A stretch of DNA of 64,000 nucleotides from NCBI GenBank assembly GCA_022823665.1, contig JAJEHN010000032.1, positions 62,001 to 126,000 on the forward strand, written 5' to 3'. Numbering within the stretch: the stretch's first letter is position 1; every line of letters starts with the position of its first letter. Below, in pieces: positions 43,381-52,488 of this stretch. The notes under the pieces are model-generated. The model made no database searches, was not told the DNA's origin, and worked only from the letters and a program-made list of their open reading frames with translations. Both the position numbers and the translations under genes were made by a program. Origin of the DNA: Thermoanaerobaculia bacterium (GTDB taxonomy: Bacteria > Acidobacteriota > Thermoanaerobaculia > Multivoradales > Multivoraceae).

Positions 43381-45219
43381 ATGGGCGTAGAGAGTTCCGC
43401 CAAGCCGACGACCGCTCTCTGGGTGCGCGGGTCTTCTGACCCGCATCAAGCGCGATGCCGCGAAGCGGCGAGCCAGTGCTATCGCCTCGTCCCCATTCTC
43501 CTCCTCCTCCTCACCGCCTGCGCCACCCCGACCGACACCGACACCACCACCACCGAACCCGCCATCTTCATCGACGCCGCCCCCGCCGCGAACCTCGACT
43601 TCGTCTACTTCAACGGCATGTCCGGCGAGCACTACTTCAACGAGATCATGGGCGGCGGCGCCGCCCTGTTCGACTTCGACAACGACGGCGACCTGGACCT
43701 CTACCTCATCCAGGGCCGGATGATCGGCCCCGACCTCACGATCGAGGACGCCCTTTTGCCGCCGCCTCCCGGCACGGCGCTCACCGACCGCCTCTACCGC
43801 AACGACCTGGAACCCGGCGCCGGCGGCGCCAACCTCCGTTTCACCGACGTCACCGAGGCAAGCCGGATCGAAGCCGCCGGCTACGGCATGGGCGTCGCCA
43901 CCGGCGACTTCGACAACGACGGCTGGACGGACCTCTACGTCACGAACTTCGGCTCCAATCAGTTGCTGCGAAACCGCGGCGACGGCACCTTCGACGACGT
44001 CACGGCCGCCTCGGGCGCCGACGACCCCCGCTGGTCCGTCGCCGCCACGTTCTTCGACTTCGACCGCGATGGCTGGCTGGACCTCTACGTCGGCAACTAC
44101 GTCGACTACTCGCTGGCGGACAACACGCCGTGCCCGCTCCCGAGCGGCGTGCTGACCTACTGCGCCCCGGGCGCCTATCCGCCGGCGGCAGACAGCCTGT
44201 TCCGCAACCGGGGCGACGGCACCTTCGGGGACGTGTCCGTGGCCTCCGGAATCGGCAATGAGCCGGGCTCCGGCCTCGGCGCGGTCGCCGCCGACTTCAA
44301 CGGCGACCGCTGGGTCGATCTCTACGTGGCGAACGACCTGATGTGGAACCGGCTGTGGATCAACCGGGGCGACGGCACCTTCGCCGACAACGCCCTGCTG
44401 GCCGGAGTTGCCGTCAACAGCGACGGCCAGCCCGAGGCCGGCATGGGCGTCGACGCCGGGGACTTCGACGGCGACGGCGACCCGGACATCGTCCTCAGCC
44501 ACCTGGAACAGGAGACGAACACCCTCTACGTCAACGGCGGCGCCGGCCTGTTCCGCGACCAGTCGGCGTCGTCCCAGCTCGGGCCGCCGAGCCTGCCGTT
44601 CACCGCCTTCGGCATCGGCTGGATCGACTACGACAACGACTCACGGCTCGACCTTCTCGTCGTCAACGGCGCCGTGATCGGTATCGACGCGTTGATCCGG
44701 GAGGGCGACCCCTATCCGCTGCGGCAGCCGGACCAGCTCTTCCGCAACCTCGGCGACGCTACCTTCGCGGACGTCACGGCCGAGGCCGGCCCGGTCTTCG
44801 AGTCGTCCGAAGTCAGCCGCGCCGCCGCCTTCGGAGACGTCGACAACGACGGCGACCTGGACGTCGTCGTCGTCAACAGCAACGGGCCGACGCGTCTGCT
44901 CCTCAACCAGGTCGGCCAGGATCGGTCGTGGCTGGGCTTGAGGCTCGTCGCCCACAACCGCGACGCCCTGGGCGCTCACGTCACGATCCACCGGCCAGGC
45001 GCAACGCCGATCTGGCGGCACGTCCACACCGACGGCAGCTACGCCTCGGCGCGCGATCCTCGGGTGCTGGTTGGGCTGGGCGATGCCGCGAATGCCGCCG
45101 TCAGCCACGTCGAAGTCCGCTGGCCCGACGGCGCTGATGAGAGATGGACCGACGTGCGGATCGGGGAGTACCAGAGCCTGGTCCAGGGCGAAGGAGAAGC
45201 AGTCGGCCCGCCGCCGTGA
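43381..45219 (+). CDS. FG-GAP/ASPIC-UnbV (CRTAC1-like) lipoprotein
   Basis: A 612-residue exported beta-propeller protein. Repeated calcium-binding FG-GAP motifs (DFDNDGDLDLYL, DFDNDGWTDLYV, DFDRDGWLDLYV, DFDGDGDPDIVL, DVDNDGDLDVVV) are followed by a C-terminal ASPIC/UnbV domain (GLRLVAHNRDALGAHVTI to EVRWPDG). A lipobox (LLLLLTACATP) lies unusually far in, near residue 45, because the first 40 codons cover a hairpin-rich repeat shared with other loci. The true start may thus differ. Function unknown; probably surface adhesion or scaffolding. Confidence 0.85.
   Translation: MGVESSAKPTTALWVRGSSDPHQARCREAASQCYRLVPILLLLLTACATPTDTDTTTTEPAIFIDAAPAANLDFVYFNGMSGEHYFNEIMGGGAALFDFDNDGDLDLYLIQGRMIGPDLTIEDALLPPPPGTALTDRLYRNDLEPGAGGANLRFTDVTEASRIEAAGYGMGVATGDFDNDGWTDLYVTNFGSNQLLRNRGDGTFDDVTAASGADDPRWSVAATFFDFDRDGWLDLYVGNYVDYSLADNTPCPLPSGVLTYCAPGAYPPAADSLFRNRGDGTFGDVSVASGIGNEPGSGLGAVAADFNGDRWVDLYVANDLMWNRLWINRGDGTFADNALLAGVAVNSDGQPEAGMGVDAGDFDGDGDPDIVLSHLEQETNTLYVNGGAGLFRDQSASSQLGPPSLPFTAFGIGWIDYDNDSRLDLLVVNGAVIGIDALIREGDPYPLRQPDQLFRNLGDATFADVTAEAGPVFESSEVSRAAAFGDVDNDGDLDVVVVNSNGPTRLLLNQVGQDRSWLGLRLVAHNRDALGAHVTIHRPGATPIWRHVHTDGSYASARDPRVLVGLGDAANAAVSHVEVRWPDGADERWTDVRIGEYQSLVQGEGEAVGPPP
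43421..43470 (+). repeat. Hairpin repeat module, copy 1
   Basis: GGGTGCGC is followed by a hairpin (GCGGGTC-TTCT-GACCCGC, 43427-43444), then ATCAAGCGCG and a second hairpin GCCGCGAAGCGGC (43457-43469). The same order of GGGTGCGC, hairpin, GCATCA and GCCGCGAAGCGGC is found on the minus strand at 59.8 kb. Here it lies inside the first codons of the ASPIC lipoprotein gene. Confidence 0.65.
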
Positions 45220-45347
45220 ACAGATAGGCACTACGACCGAACTGGCCGTCTCCGGTCCACATGGGTGAGATGGCTGTTCTTCGTCTTGGTCTACATGTCC
45301 ACCAGCCAGAGCATCGTTGACTTACGCGACACCATCGCGTCACTATC

Positions 45348-45379
45348 GTGTACACATAAACGCCCCGAGGTGTGCACAT
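45348..45379 (+). promoter_or_regulatory. Candidate autoregulatory operator of the Phd/PIN pair
   Basis: Two near-identical palindromic boxes occur: GTGTACACAT (45348-45357) and GTGTGCACAT (45370-45379), 22 bp apart. The second overlaps the start of the antitoxin gene. Phd/YefM antitoxins bind short palindromes at their own promoter. A TTGACT box lies upstream at 45317-45322. Confidence 0.55.
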
Positions 45380-45671
45380 GGAGTTCATAAGCGTCCGTGA
45401 CCTTCGCAGCCGCTCCGCAGCGGTCTGGGATTCCCTCGCCGAGAATCAGGACCTGGTTGTCACGTCCAATGGCAAGCCGGTCGCCGTCCTGTCCGCCGCG
45501 ACTGCATCTACCCTGGACGCCACTCTCACCGCTCTCCGGCAGGCTCGAGCCCAACTCGCCGTCGTCGAAATGCAGCGTCGCGCGCGCGAGGCGGGTCTTG
45601 ACCAATGGAGCCTCGAGCAGGTGAACGCCGAGATCCAGGCCGCGCGGCGCGAGCGCCGCGTTCGCGAATGA
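45378..45671 (+). CDS. Phd/YefM-family antitoxin
   Basis: A 97-residue protein beginning MEFISVRDLRSRSAAVWDSL and continuing VVTSNGKPVAVLS, the typical Phd/YefM N-terminal DNA-binding fold. The helical C-terminus would wrap the toxin. The ATG at 45378 has a GAGG ribosome site; a GTG two codons earlier is possible. It overlaps the toxin start as ATGA. Confidence 0.82.
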   Translation: MEFISVRDLRSRSAAVWDSLAENQDLVVTSNGKPVAVLSAATASTLDATLTALRQARAQLAVVEMQRRAREAGLDQWSLEQVNAEIQAARRERRVRE

Positions 45672-46078
45672 GGATCGTCGTCGACACGAACGTCCTCGTC
45701 TCCGGTCTGCTCACGCCCTTTGGCCCACCGGGTGTCGTCGTCGCCCAGATCGTCTCCGGCTCCGTCGGCCTCTGCTACGACGGACGGATTCTCGCCGAGT
45801 ACGCCGACGTGCTGCGTCGGAAGACGTTCTCGTTTCCGGAGACGAACATCGCGGCCCTACTCGACGCAATTCAGGCCAACGGCGAACTGGTGTTTCCGGC
45901 GCCGTTACCCGTTCGCCTGTCCGACCCGGACGACGAGCCCTTCCTCGAAATCGCGGTCGCCTCGCTGGCCGACTATCTGGTTACCGGCAACGTTCGGCAC
46001 TTTCCTGACAGCGCCAGACAAGGCGTCCGCATCGTCTCGCCCCGGGACTTTGTCGATACTGCTCTACGACCCGGCTAA
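45668..46078 (+). CDS. PIN-domain toxin (COG1569-like)
   Basis: A 136-residue PIN ribonuclease: D6 in VVDTNVLVSGLL, E44 in RILAEYADVL, acidic residues in DPDDEPFLEIAVASLADYLVTGN, and a terminal IVSPRDFVD. It pairs with the Phd-type antitoxin directly upstream (ATGA overlap). It ends eight bases before the convergent TPR lipoprotein gene. Confidence 0.85.
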   Translation: MRIVVDTNVLVSGLLTPFGPPGVVVAQIVSGSVGLCYDGRILAEYADVLRRKTFSFPETNIAALLDAIQANGELVFPAPLPVRLSDPDDEPFLEIAVASLADYLVTGNVRHFPDSARQGVRIVSPRDFVDTALRPG

Positions 46079-46086
46079 GCAACCGC

Positions 46087-47916
46087 TCAGTACGGTGGGA
46101 ACGCGTCCGCCACCCGGGCGCAACAGGCTTCCCCGCGCTCGTAGCGCTCCAGGTTCCGGGCCAGACGCCGCTCTTCGCCGGCACGACCCTGCCGGCGCGC
46201 CTCCTGAACCAGCGTGCTCTGGATGCTGACCGCTTCTTCGAAGCGGCCGACTTCGGCCAGCGCCATGGCGGCGGTCTCGGCGGTCGGAGCCGAGTTCTCC
46301 GCGTCGAGGAGCGCTCCGGCGATGGCCATGGCCTGCTGGCCGTCGCGGAGCGATGGGTCCGGAGCGCCGGAGAGGAGCCGGGCGAGCGAGTGAGCCGCCG
46401 GCCCGTCCGCCGAGTCGACCGCCAGCCTCGCTTCGAGCACGGCCCTGGCGCCGGCGAAGCGTCCGAGCCCCATTAGCACGGTCGCCTCGCGGAGCCAGGC
46501 GAGACCCTGCGTCGGGTCGAGTTCGCGCACCCGGGTGTAGTGCGACAGGGCTTCCTCCAACCGGCCGGTGCGCACCAGGGCCTCGGCGAGGCCGAAATGA
46601 ACCTGCGGTCTCCGGTCGCCCTCGGGTAACAGGCGCAAGGCCTCGCGCAGTTCCGTGGCGGCCGAGTCGAAGTCGCCAGTCTGCGCCAGTACGGCGCCGA
46701 GCCCGAGCCGTGCTTCGCCGTTCGCGGCGTCACTCTCGAGCACCTGGCGGTATGTAGCCTCCGCCTCGTCGAGCCGACTCATTCGAGTCTGGACGTTGCC
46801 CAGCGTCAGCAGCGCCTCCACCAGCCCCGGTTCGAGTTCGACCGCCCGGCCCAGGTGCTCCAGCGCGCGGTCGTTTCGCCCCAGTTCACTCAAGAGGACG
46901 CCGAGGTCAGAGTGGGCCTGGGCATTCCCGGGCTCCAGACGGACCACGACGCCGAAGTGCTCCACGGCCGCTTCGGGGTCGCCACGACGGACCAGCAGCG
47001 TCCCGAGGCTCTCGTGCGCGCGCACATTCGTCGCGTCGGCCGTCACCGCCTGCCGGTAAGCGGTTTCCGCTTCGGCCACCCGACCCTCCCGGGCGGCGGC
47101 ATGGCCTCGGGCGAGGTGGGGCAAGGCGCCGATGGCGAGCGTAGTCAACTCGTGCATCAGCGGATCGGCCATGGCGACACGGCTCGGCCCGCTCCGCGCC
47201 AGCGCTTCTTCGGCCCGGTCGAACTCGCCCAGCTCGCGGTAGGCCTGACCGAGGTTGTAGTGGACAACGGAAGCGCGCGGCTGCAGCGTCAGCGCGCGCT
47301 GGAACTGCTCGATGGCCGCGGCGTACTCGCCACGCTCCTCGGCGACCCGGCCCAGGCCATAGGCCACGGCGGCCGAGTCGTCCACGACCGCAGCCCGAAC
47401 GTAGAGCAGCTCCGCCTCCCCGACCCGCCCCTGCTCGAGTTCCAGGTCGGCGAGCCGGATCAGGGCCGGCCCGTCGTCGCGACGCAGTTCGAGAGCCCGC
47501 CGGAAAGCCGTCGCCGCAGTATCGACGTCTCCGCTTCCAGCAGCGAGGACCCCCAGGTAGTAGGCCCAGTCGAAGGAATCGGGCGCCAGCGCGTGCGCCC
47601 TCTCGTAGCAGACCAAGGCCGCCTCCAGCAGGCGGTGAGCCTGGTAGAGGCGGCCGAGCTCGCCTAGGGCCTGGGCCTGGTCGGAGGCGCTCGCTCCCTG
47701 GTCGGCGAGCAGGGCGTCCAGGTCAGCGCGGTGGGCCTCGATCTCGCGAGCCAGAGGCGGTTCGAGGTCCGTCAGAGCCGGGTGCGGGATCACCGCTTCG
47801 GCCGGGGCCGCGGTGGATTCGTCCGGCCCGGGCGCACAACCCGGGAGGGCCACGAGCAGGAGGGCGGCCGCGATCGGTCGAAGGCACACGCCCAAGGCTC
47901 GGAGCGAGCCGGTCAT
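46087..47916 (-). CDS. TPR-repeat lipoprotein
   Basis: A 609-residue lipoprotein (lipobox LLLVALPGCAPG, Cys near residue 27) built of about twelve tetratricopeptide repeats, for example ALGELGRLYQAHRLLEAALV and VHYNLGQAYRELGEFDRAEE. The C-terminus ends in a Cys pair (GEACCARV). It should act as a periplasmic or surface scaffold. It is divergent from the multihaem cytochrome gene with about 50 bp or less between the starts, so shared regulation with that redox operon is plausible. Confidence 0.85.
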   Translation of the reverse strand: MTGSLRALGVCLRPIAAALLLVALPGCAPGPDESTAAPAEAVIPHPALTDLEPPLAREIEAHRADLDALLADQGASASDQAQALGELGRLYQAHRLLEAALVCYERAHALAPDSFDWAYYLGVLAAGSGDVDTAATAFRRALELRRDDGPALIRLADLELEQGRVGEAELLYVRAAVVDDSAAVAYGLGRVAEERGEYAAAIEQFQRALTLQPRASVVHYNLGQAYRELGEFDRAEEALARSGPSRVAMADPLMHELTTLAIGALPHLARGHAAAREGRVAEAETAYRQAVTADATNVRAHESLGTLLVRRGDPEAAVEHFGVVVRLEPGNAQAHSDLGVLLSELGRNDRALEHLGRAVELEPGLVEALLTLGNVQTRMSRLDEAEATYRQVLESDAANGEARLGLGAVLAQTGDFDSAATELREALRLLPEGDRRPQVHFGLAEALVRTGRLEEALSHYTRVRELDPTQGLAWLREATVLMGLGRFAGARAVLEARLAVDSADGPAAHSLARLLSGAPDPSLRDGQQAMAIAGALLDAENSAPTAETAAMALAEVGRFEEAVSIQSTLVQEARRQGRAGEERRLARNLERYERGEACCARVADAFPPY

Positions 47917-47922
47917 TGATCG

Positions 47923-47928
47923 ATCCTA
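47923..47928 (-). promoter_or_regulatory. Candidate leaderless promoter (-10 box) of the TPR lipoprotein
   Basis: The minus strand reads TAGGAT, six bases (CGATCA), then the ATG at 47916. No ribosome site fits in this gap. Confidence 0.42.
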
Positions 47929-47964
47929 GCGCCGCGCTCATGTATCGTGATTGTGATCCTCCGA

Positions 47965-50898
47965 ATGAAGGCACTTCGCTCTCCTGGGGCCGACTGGTCC
48001 GTGCTGCTCGCCTGTGCGATCGCGACGGCGGCGTCCGGACCGCTACAGGCGCAGACCGGCTCCGCGGATCCGGCGGCGGCGGTCGTCCCCGGCTACGAGC
48101 ACCTCCGCCTCGCCGGCGCGGCGGACGAGGCCGCGCTGGGCGAGATCCTTCTCGGCGAGTTGAACTGTCTCGCCTGCCACGAGCCCGCGCCCGCCGTGGC
48201 TGCGCGAATTCCCTCGAGGACCGCGCCGGACCTCGACCGGATCGCCGAGCGCGCCACCGGGAGGTGGCTCACGGACTACCTGCTCGCACCCCACGAAGAG
48301 AAGCCCGGCTCGGCGATGCCGGACATGCTCCACTCCCTGGACCTGGACGACCGCGAGGACGCCGTGCGGACGATCGTCGGCTTTCTCGCGCACCGCGGGG
48401 AGACAGGGAAGGTGGCCGGCGGCGGCGAAACAGCCGAAGCCGTCGACGTCCTCGGCGACTTCCCGGTTCACCGGTTCGGGGCGGCCGTCGAACGCGGACG
48501 GAGCCTCTTCCACTCCGTCGGCTGCGTCGCCTGCCACGCTCCCGAGGCCGGCGAGGAGCCGGCGATCCCCTCCGTGCCGTTGCCGGACCTGACGGCGAAG
48601 ACGTCCGTCGGCGCGCTGGCCGCGTTCCTGCTCGATCCCCGGGCCGCGCGGCCGGGCGGCCGCATGCCGCCGCTCCACCTCGCCCCCGAAGAGGCCGAGG
48701 ACATCTCCGTCTACCTGCTTCGCGGGCAGACGCCGTTCGTGGCGGAACGCCGCCGCGGCTTCGAGTTCGAGTACTTCCTCGATTCGGAAGAAGACGAGGA
48801 CGCCGCCGGCTTCTTCGACCGGGCCGCGCCCGACCTCCGCGAACCCCGCCCCGTCGCCGCCGGCCGGATCGCGACCCTCTCCCTCAAGCTGCCTTTCGCC
48901 ACCAACAGTGGCGACCACGCCTTCCGGTTCAGCGGCCTGCTGCGCCTGCCCGCCGCCGGCCGCTACACCTTCACCCTCGCCTCGGACCGCCGGTCGGCCT
49001 CCTCGCTCCGTGTGGGCCATGAACTCGCCGCCACCAAGCCGCCGTTCAGCGGTCGCCGGGTGGACGTCACGCTCCGCCTGCGAGCCGGCGAGCATCCCGT
49101 CGAAGTGACCTACTTCATTCGCGGCGGCACCGGAAGGCCGTTCGTCGATGTGGACGTCGCGGGAAGAGCACTGCCCGAGCCCGTGCCTCTCCACGAACTG
49201 ACGAGCCACGAGAGCATCCGCCTGCGGCCGGCGGACGGACCCGCGCCGGCCCGCAGGCGGTACGAGGAGGACGGCAGCATCCTGTTCGCCCGCCACGGCT
49301 GTTCCTCCTGCCACACCTCGCCGGGCGTCGATCCGGAGCGGGGCCGGTCCTACGCCGTCTCACGCCCCAGGGCCCCGACCCTCGACGCTCTGGACCCGGA
49401 GCGAGTGCTCACGGAGCCGGCCATGCACAACGAGGACACGTCGCCGCGGTATCGGCTGGCCGGGCACCAGCGGCGGGCGATTCGAGCCGCGCTCGCCGCA
49501 CTCCCCGGTCTGCCGGCGGAGCGCTCGCCCGAGGCGGAGATCACCCACACGATGGGCAGCTTCAACTGCCTTGCCTGCCACCAGCGCCGCATCGGCGATG
49601 TCGAGGTCGGCGGACCGGACGCCGTTCGCGCTGCTCACTTCCGGGTCGTCGGCAACCAGGATCTCGGCGACGAGGGGCGGTTTCCACCGCCGCTTCACGG
49701 CGTTGGCGGCAAGCTGAAGCCGGACGCGCTGCACGCTGTCCTCACGGGCGAGCGCTTCCACGTCCGCCGCGACTTCATGGAGGTCAGGATGCCGGGCATT
49801 CCGGCGGACGCGGCCGGGCGGCTCGCAGCCGCGCTCGACGCCGCCGACGCCGCACCGGGCGACCTCGACGAACCGTCTCCGTCGAGCGCCGCCGTCGACG
49901 ACGGCTTCGAACTGCTCGGCACCGGCGGAATGGGCTGCGTCACCTGCCACGACATCCACGTGAACCCGGCGGCCGGAATCTCCACGATCGACCTCGCCAC
50001 CGCCTACGACCGCCTGCGTCCCGGCTGGGTGTTCCGCTTCCTGCGAGACCCGGCCGCGATCCGGCCGGGAACCCGCATGCCCGCCTACTGGCCCGAGGGC
50101 GAGGCGAACTTCCCGCACCTCGGCGGTGGCACGACCGAGGGCCAGATCAGGGCGCTCTGGGCCTTCCTGTCGCTCGGCGCCTCGATGCCGACGCCCGAGG
50201 GCATGGACATCGGTTCCGAACTCGTACTGGTTCCGGACCAGCGCCCGCTCGTCTTCCGCACCCACATGATCGACGTCGGCCCGCGGGCGATCGCTATCGG
50301 CTACCCGGAGAACGTCCACGCCGCCTTCGACGCGAACAACGTCCGCCTGGCGAAGGTCTGGCGCGGCGCCTTCTTCGACGCGAAGGGCACCTGGCAGGGC
50401 CGAGCCGGGCAGTTCTTCGGCCCCTACGGTACGGACGTTCTCAATCTCCCGGCGGGGCCCGCTTTCGCCGTCCTCGACGACATCGACAGTCCCTGGCCGG
50501 CAACGGGCCGCTACGACCGGAACGTCGGCGGCCGTTTCCTCGGCTACCGGCTGGACGACCACGGTCGCCCGTCGCTCCGCTACCGTCTCGGAGACATCGT
50601 GATCGAGGAGACCCCGACGCCCCTTCCCGGCGGTGGCGGCGCCGACCTCGCGCGCCGGTTCCGACTCGCCGCGGGCCCGGCTCCCCGCCCGCTCTTCCTG
50701 CTGCTGGCCGAGGGCGAGGAGATCGTGCCCGGCGCGGAGCGGACCTGGTCGGTGGACGGCACGCTCGACGTCTCCCTCGCCTCGGAAGAAGACCTCACGC
50801 CGATCGTCCGCGACTCCCAGGGCGTCCGGCAACTCCTGCAACGGATCGAGCTCGAACCGAACGGCAGCCTCGACCTGGAGGTGACCCTGTCCTGGTGA
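47965..50898 (+). CDS. Five-haem c-type cytochrome with PA14 domain
   Basis: A 977-residue exported protein (signal VLLACAIATAASGPLQAQ) with five CxxCH haem sites at about residues 68, 187, 446, 535 and 658 (CLACH, CVACH, CSSCH, CLACH, CVTCH). A PA14-like beta domain lies between haems 2 and 3 (FEFEYFLDSEEDEDAAG to FVDVDVAGRAL). PA14 often binds carbohydrate, so the protein may dock on a polysaccharide while passing electrons. The ATG at 47965 gives a cleaner signal peptide than the GTG at 47947. The stop overlaps the next start (TGATG). Confidence 0.87.
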   Translation: MKALRSPGADWSVLLACAIATAASGPLQAQTGSADPAAAVVPGYEHLRLAGAADEAALGEILLGELNCLACHEPAPAVAARIPSRTAPDLDRIAERATGRWLTDYLLAPHEEKPGSAMPDMLHSLDLDDREDAVRTIVGFLAHRGETGKVAGGGETAEAVDVLGDFPVHRFGAAVERGRSLFHSVGCVACHAPEAGEEPAIPSVPLPDLTAKTSVGALAAFLLDPRAARPGGRMPPLHLAPEEAEDISVYLLRGQTPFVAERRRGFEFEYFLDSEEDEDAAGFFDRAAPDLREPRPVAAGRIATLSLKLPFATNSGDHAFRFSGLLRLPAAGRYTFTLASDRRSASSLRVGHELAATKPPFSGRRVDVTLRLRAGEHPVEVTYFIRGGTGRPFVDVDVAGRALPEPVPLHELTSHESIRLRPADGPAPARRRYEEDGSILFARHGCSSCHTSPGVDPERGRSYAVSRPRAPTLDALDPERVLTEPAMHNEDTSPRYRLAGHQRRAIRAALAALPGLPAERSPEAEITHTMGSFNCLACHQRRIGDVEVGGPDAVRAAHFRVVGNQDLGDEGRFPPPLHGVGGKLKPDALHAVLTGERFHVRRDFMEVRMPGIPADAAGRLAAALDAADAAPGDLDEPSPSSAAVDDGFELLGTGGMGCVTCHDIHVNPAAGISTIDLATAYDRLRPGWVFRFLRDPAAIRPGTRMPAYWPEGEANFPHLGGGTTEGQIRALWAFLSLGASMPTPEGMDIGSELVLVPDQRPLVFRTHMIDVGPRAIAIGYPENVHAAFDANNVRLAKVWRGAFFDAKGTWQGRAGQFFGPYGTDVLNLPAGPAFAVLDDIDSPWPATGRYDRNVGGRFLGYRLDDHGRPSLRYRLGDIVIEETPTPLPGGGGADLARRFRLAAGPAPRPLFLLLAEGEEIVPGAERTWSVDGTLDVSLASEEDLTPIVRDSQGVRQLLQRIELEPNGSLDLEVTLSW

Positions 50899-52475
50899 TG
50901 TTCCCTCGCTGCCAACGAACCAACGCCGGCCACGCCGCCGCGACCGCGCTGCTCGCGGTGCTGCTGCCCTTGCCGGCCTTCGCCCAGGAAGCGCTAGACG
51001 AGGAAGACCGGCGAGACATCGAGAAGGCGCTGCTCGCCAGCCAGCGGGAGGTGCTCGGCGAACAGACGGCCGCCGAGGAGAAGTACTACCGCGTGCTCAC
51101 GATGCCGCTTCCGGAAGGCATGTCGATGGAGGTCGGCGGCCTGCTGCAGCTTGTGGACGGCCGCATCATGGCGGCGACCCGGCGGGGCGAGATCTTCATC
51201 GTCGAGAACGCCTTCAGCGATCCGCCGGCCCCCGTCTTCAAGCAGTACGCCTTCGGGCTCGGGCAGCCGCTCGGCCTGCTCGAACTCGACGGCTGGATCT
51301 ACACCTCCCAGCGGGGCGAGCTGACCCGGCTCAGGGACACCGACGGCGACGACCGGGCCGACCTGTTCGAGACCGTCTCGGACGCCTGGGAAACGAGCGG
51401 CGACTACCACGAATACGTCTTCGGACCGCGGCTGACGCCGGACGGCAAGCTCTGGATGACCCTGAACATCCCGTTCGGCGCCGAGCCGTACGGTCCGGTC
51501 GACTGGCGCGGCTGGGCGGTGCGGGTCGATCCCGCGACCGGCGCCACCGAGTTCGTGGCCGCGGGGCTCCGCTCGCCCGCCGGGGTCGAAGTCAGCCCTT
51601 CGGGCGAGGTCTTCTACACCGACAACCAGGGCGAATGGAACAACGCCTCGAAACTCTCGCTGATCGAGGTCGGCGACTTCCACGGCCATCCCCACGGCAT
51701 GGCCTCGACCCGACTCCCCGGGTCGCTGGTCGAGCCGCCGCCCGACGGCCAGCCCGAAGGCGGGACCTACATGAAGGACCTGCACGAGTCGATCCCCAAC
51801 TTCCGCATGCCCTCCGTCTGGTTCCCCTACGTGAAGATGGGCCAGTCGCCGTCCGGCCTCAAGTGGGACACCACCGGCGGCGGGTTCGGTCCGTTCGCCG
51901 GCCAGATCTTCGTCGGTGACCAGCACCACGCCATGGTCATGCGGGTCTTCCTGGAGAAGGTCGGCGGCCACTGGCAGGGCGCCGCGTTCAATTTCCGGCG
52001 CGGGCTGGACAGCGGCGTCATCCGCCTGGCATTCGCCGACGACGGATCGCTCTTCGCCGGCCTGTCCGAGCGCGGCTGGGGCAGCATCGGCCCCAGGTCG
52101 CACGGTCTCCAGCGGATCGTCTGGACCGGCGCCGTGCCGTTCGAAGTCCACGAGATGCGGGCCCGCGCCGACGGCTTCGAACTCAGGTTCACCGGGGCCG
52201 TCGATCCGGAGACAGCCGGCGACCCGGCGTCGTACCGGATGGAGAGCTACACGTATCGACTCAGCGAGAACTACGGCGGTCCCGAGGAAGACAAGCTGGC
52301 GGTGGCCGTCCGGTCCGCCCGGGTCGCCGACGATGGCCTCAGCGTCCGGCTCATCGTCGAGCCGCTGCGCGCCGGCTACGTCCACGAACTGCACGTCGAC
52401 GGAGTCCGCAGCGACGACGGCGAACCGCTGCTTCACCCGGAGGCCTACTACACGCTCGTCAACATCCCCGAATAG
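50898..52475 (+). CDS. Secreted beta-propeller protein, sugar-dehydrogenase-like
   Basis: A 525-residue secreted protein (signal LLAVLLPLPAFAQ). Repeats such as GLLQLVDGRIMAATRRGEIFIVENAF, RGELTRLRDTDGDDRADL and GLRSPAGVEVSPSGEVFYTDNQG suggest a six-bladed propeller related to the soluble glucose dehydrogenase/NHL group. That link is distant and PQQ binding cannot be shown. Coupling to the preceding multihaem cytochrome gene supports a dehydrogenase-electron acceptor pair. The ATG at 50898 overlaps that gene's stop. Confidence 0.75.
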   Translation: MFPRCQRTNAGHAAATALLAVLLPLPAFAQEALDEEDRRDIEKALLASQREVLGEQTAAEEKYYRVLTMPLPEGMSMEVGGLLQLVDGRIMAATRRGEIFIVENAFSDPPAPVFKQYAFGLGQPLGLLELDGWIYTSQRGELTRLRDTDGDDRADLFETVSDAWETSGDYHEYVFGPRLTPDGKLWMTLNIPFGAEPYGPVDWRGWAVRVDPATGATEFVAAGLRSPAGVEVSPSGEVFYTDNQGEWNNASKLSLIEVGDFHGHPHGMASTRLPGSLVEPPPDGQPEGGTYMKDLHESIPNFRMPSVWFPYVKMGQSPSGLKWDTTGGGFGPFAGQIFVGDQHHAMVMRVFLEKVGGHWQGAAFNFRRGLDSGVIRLAFADDGSLFAGLSERGWGSIGPRSHGLQRIVWTGAVPFEVHEMRARADGFELRFTGAVDPETAGDPASYRMESYTYRLSENYGGPEEDKLAVAVRSARVADDGLSVRLIVEPLRAGYVHELHVDGVRSDDGEPLLHPEAYYTLVNIPE

Positions 52476-52488
52476 AGGAGCTCCCATC

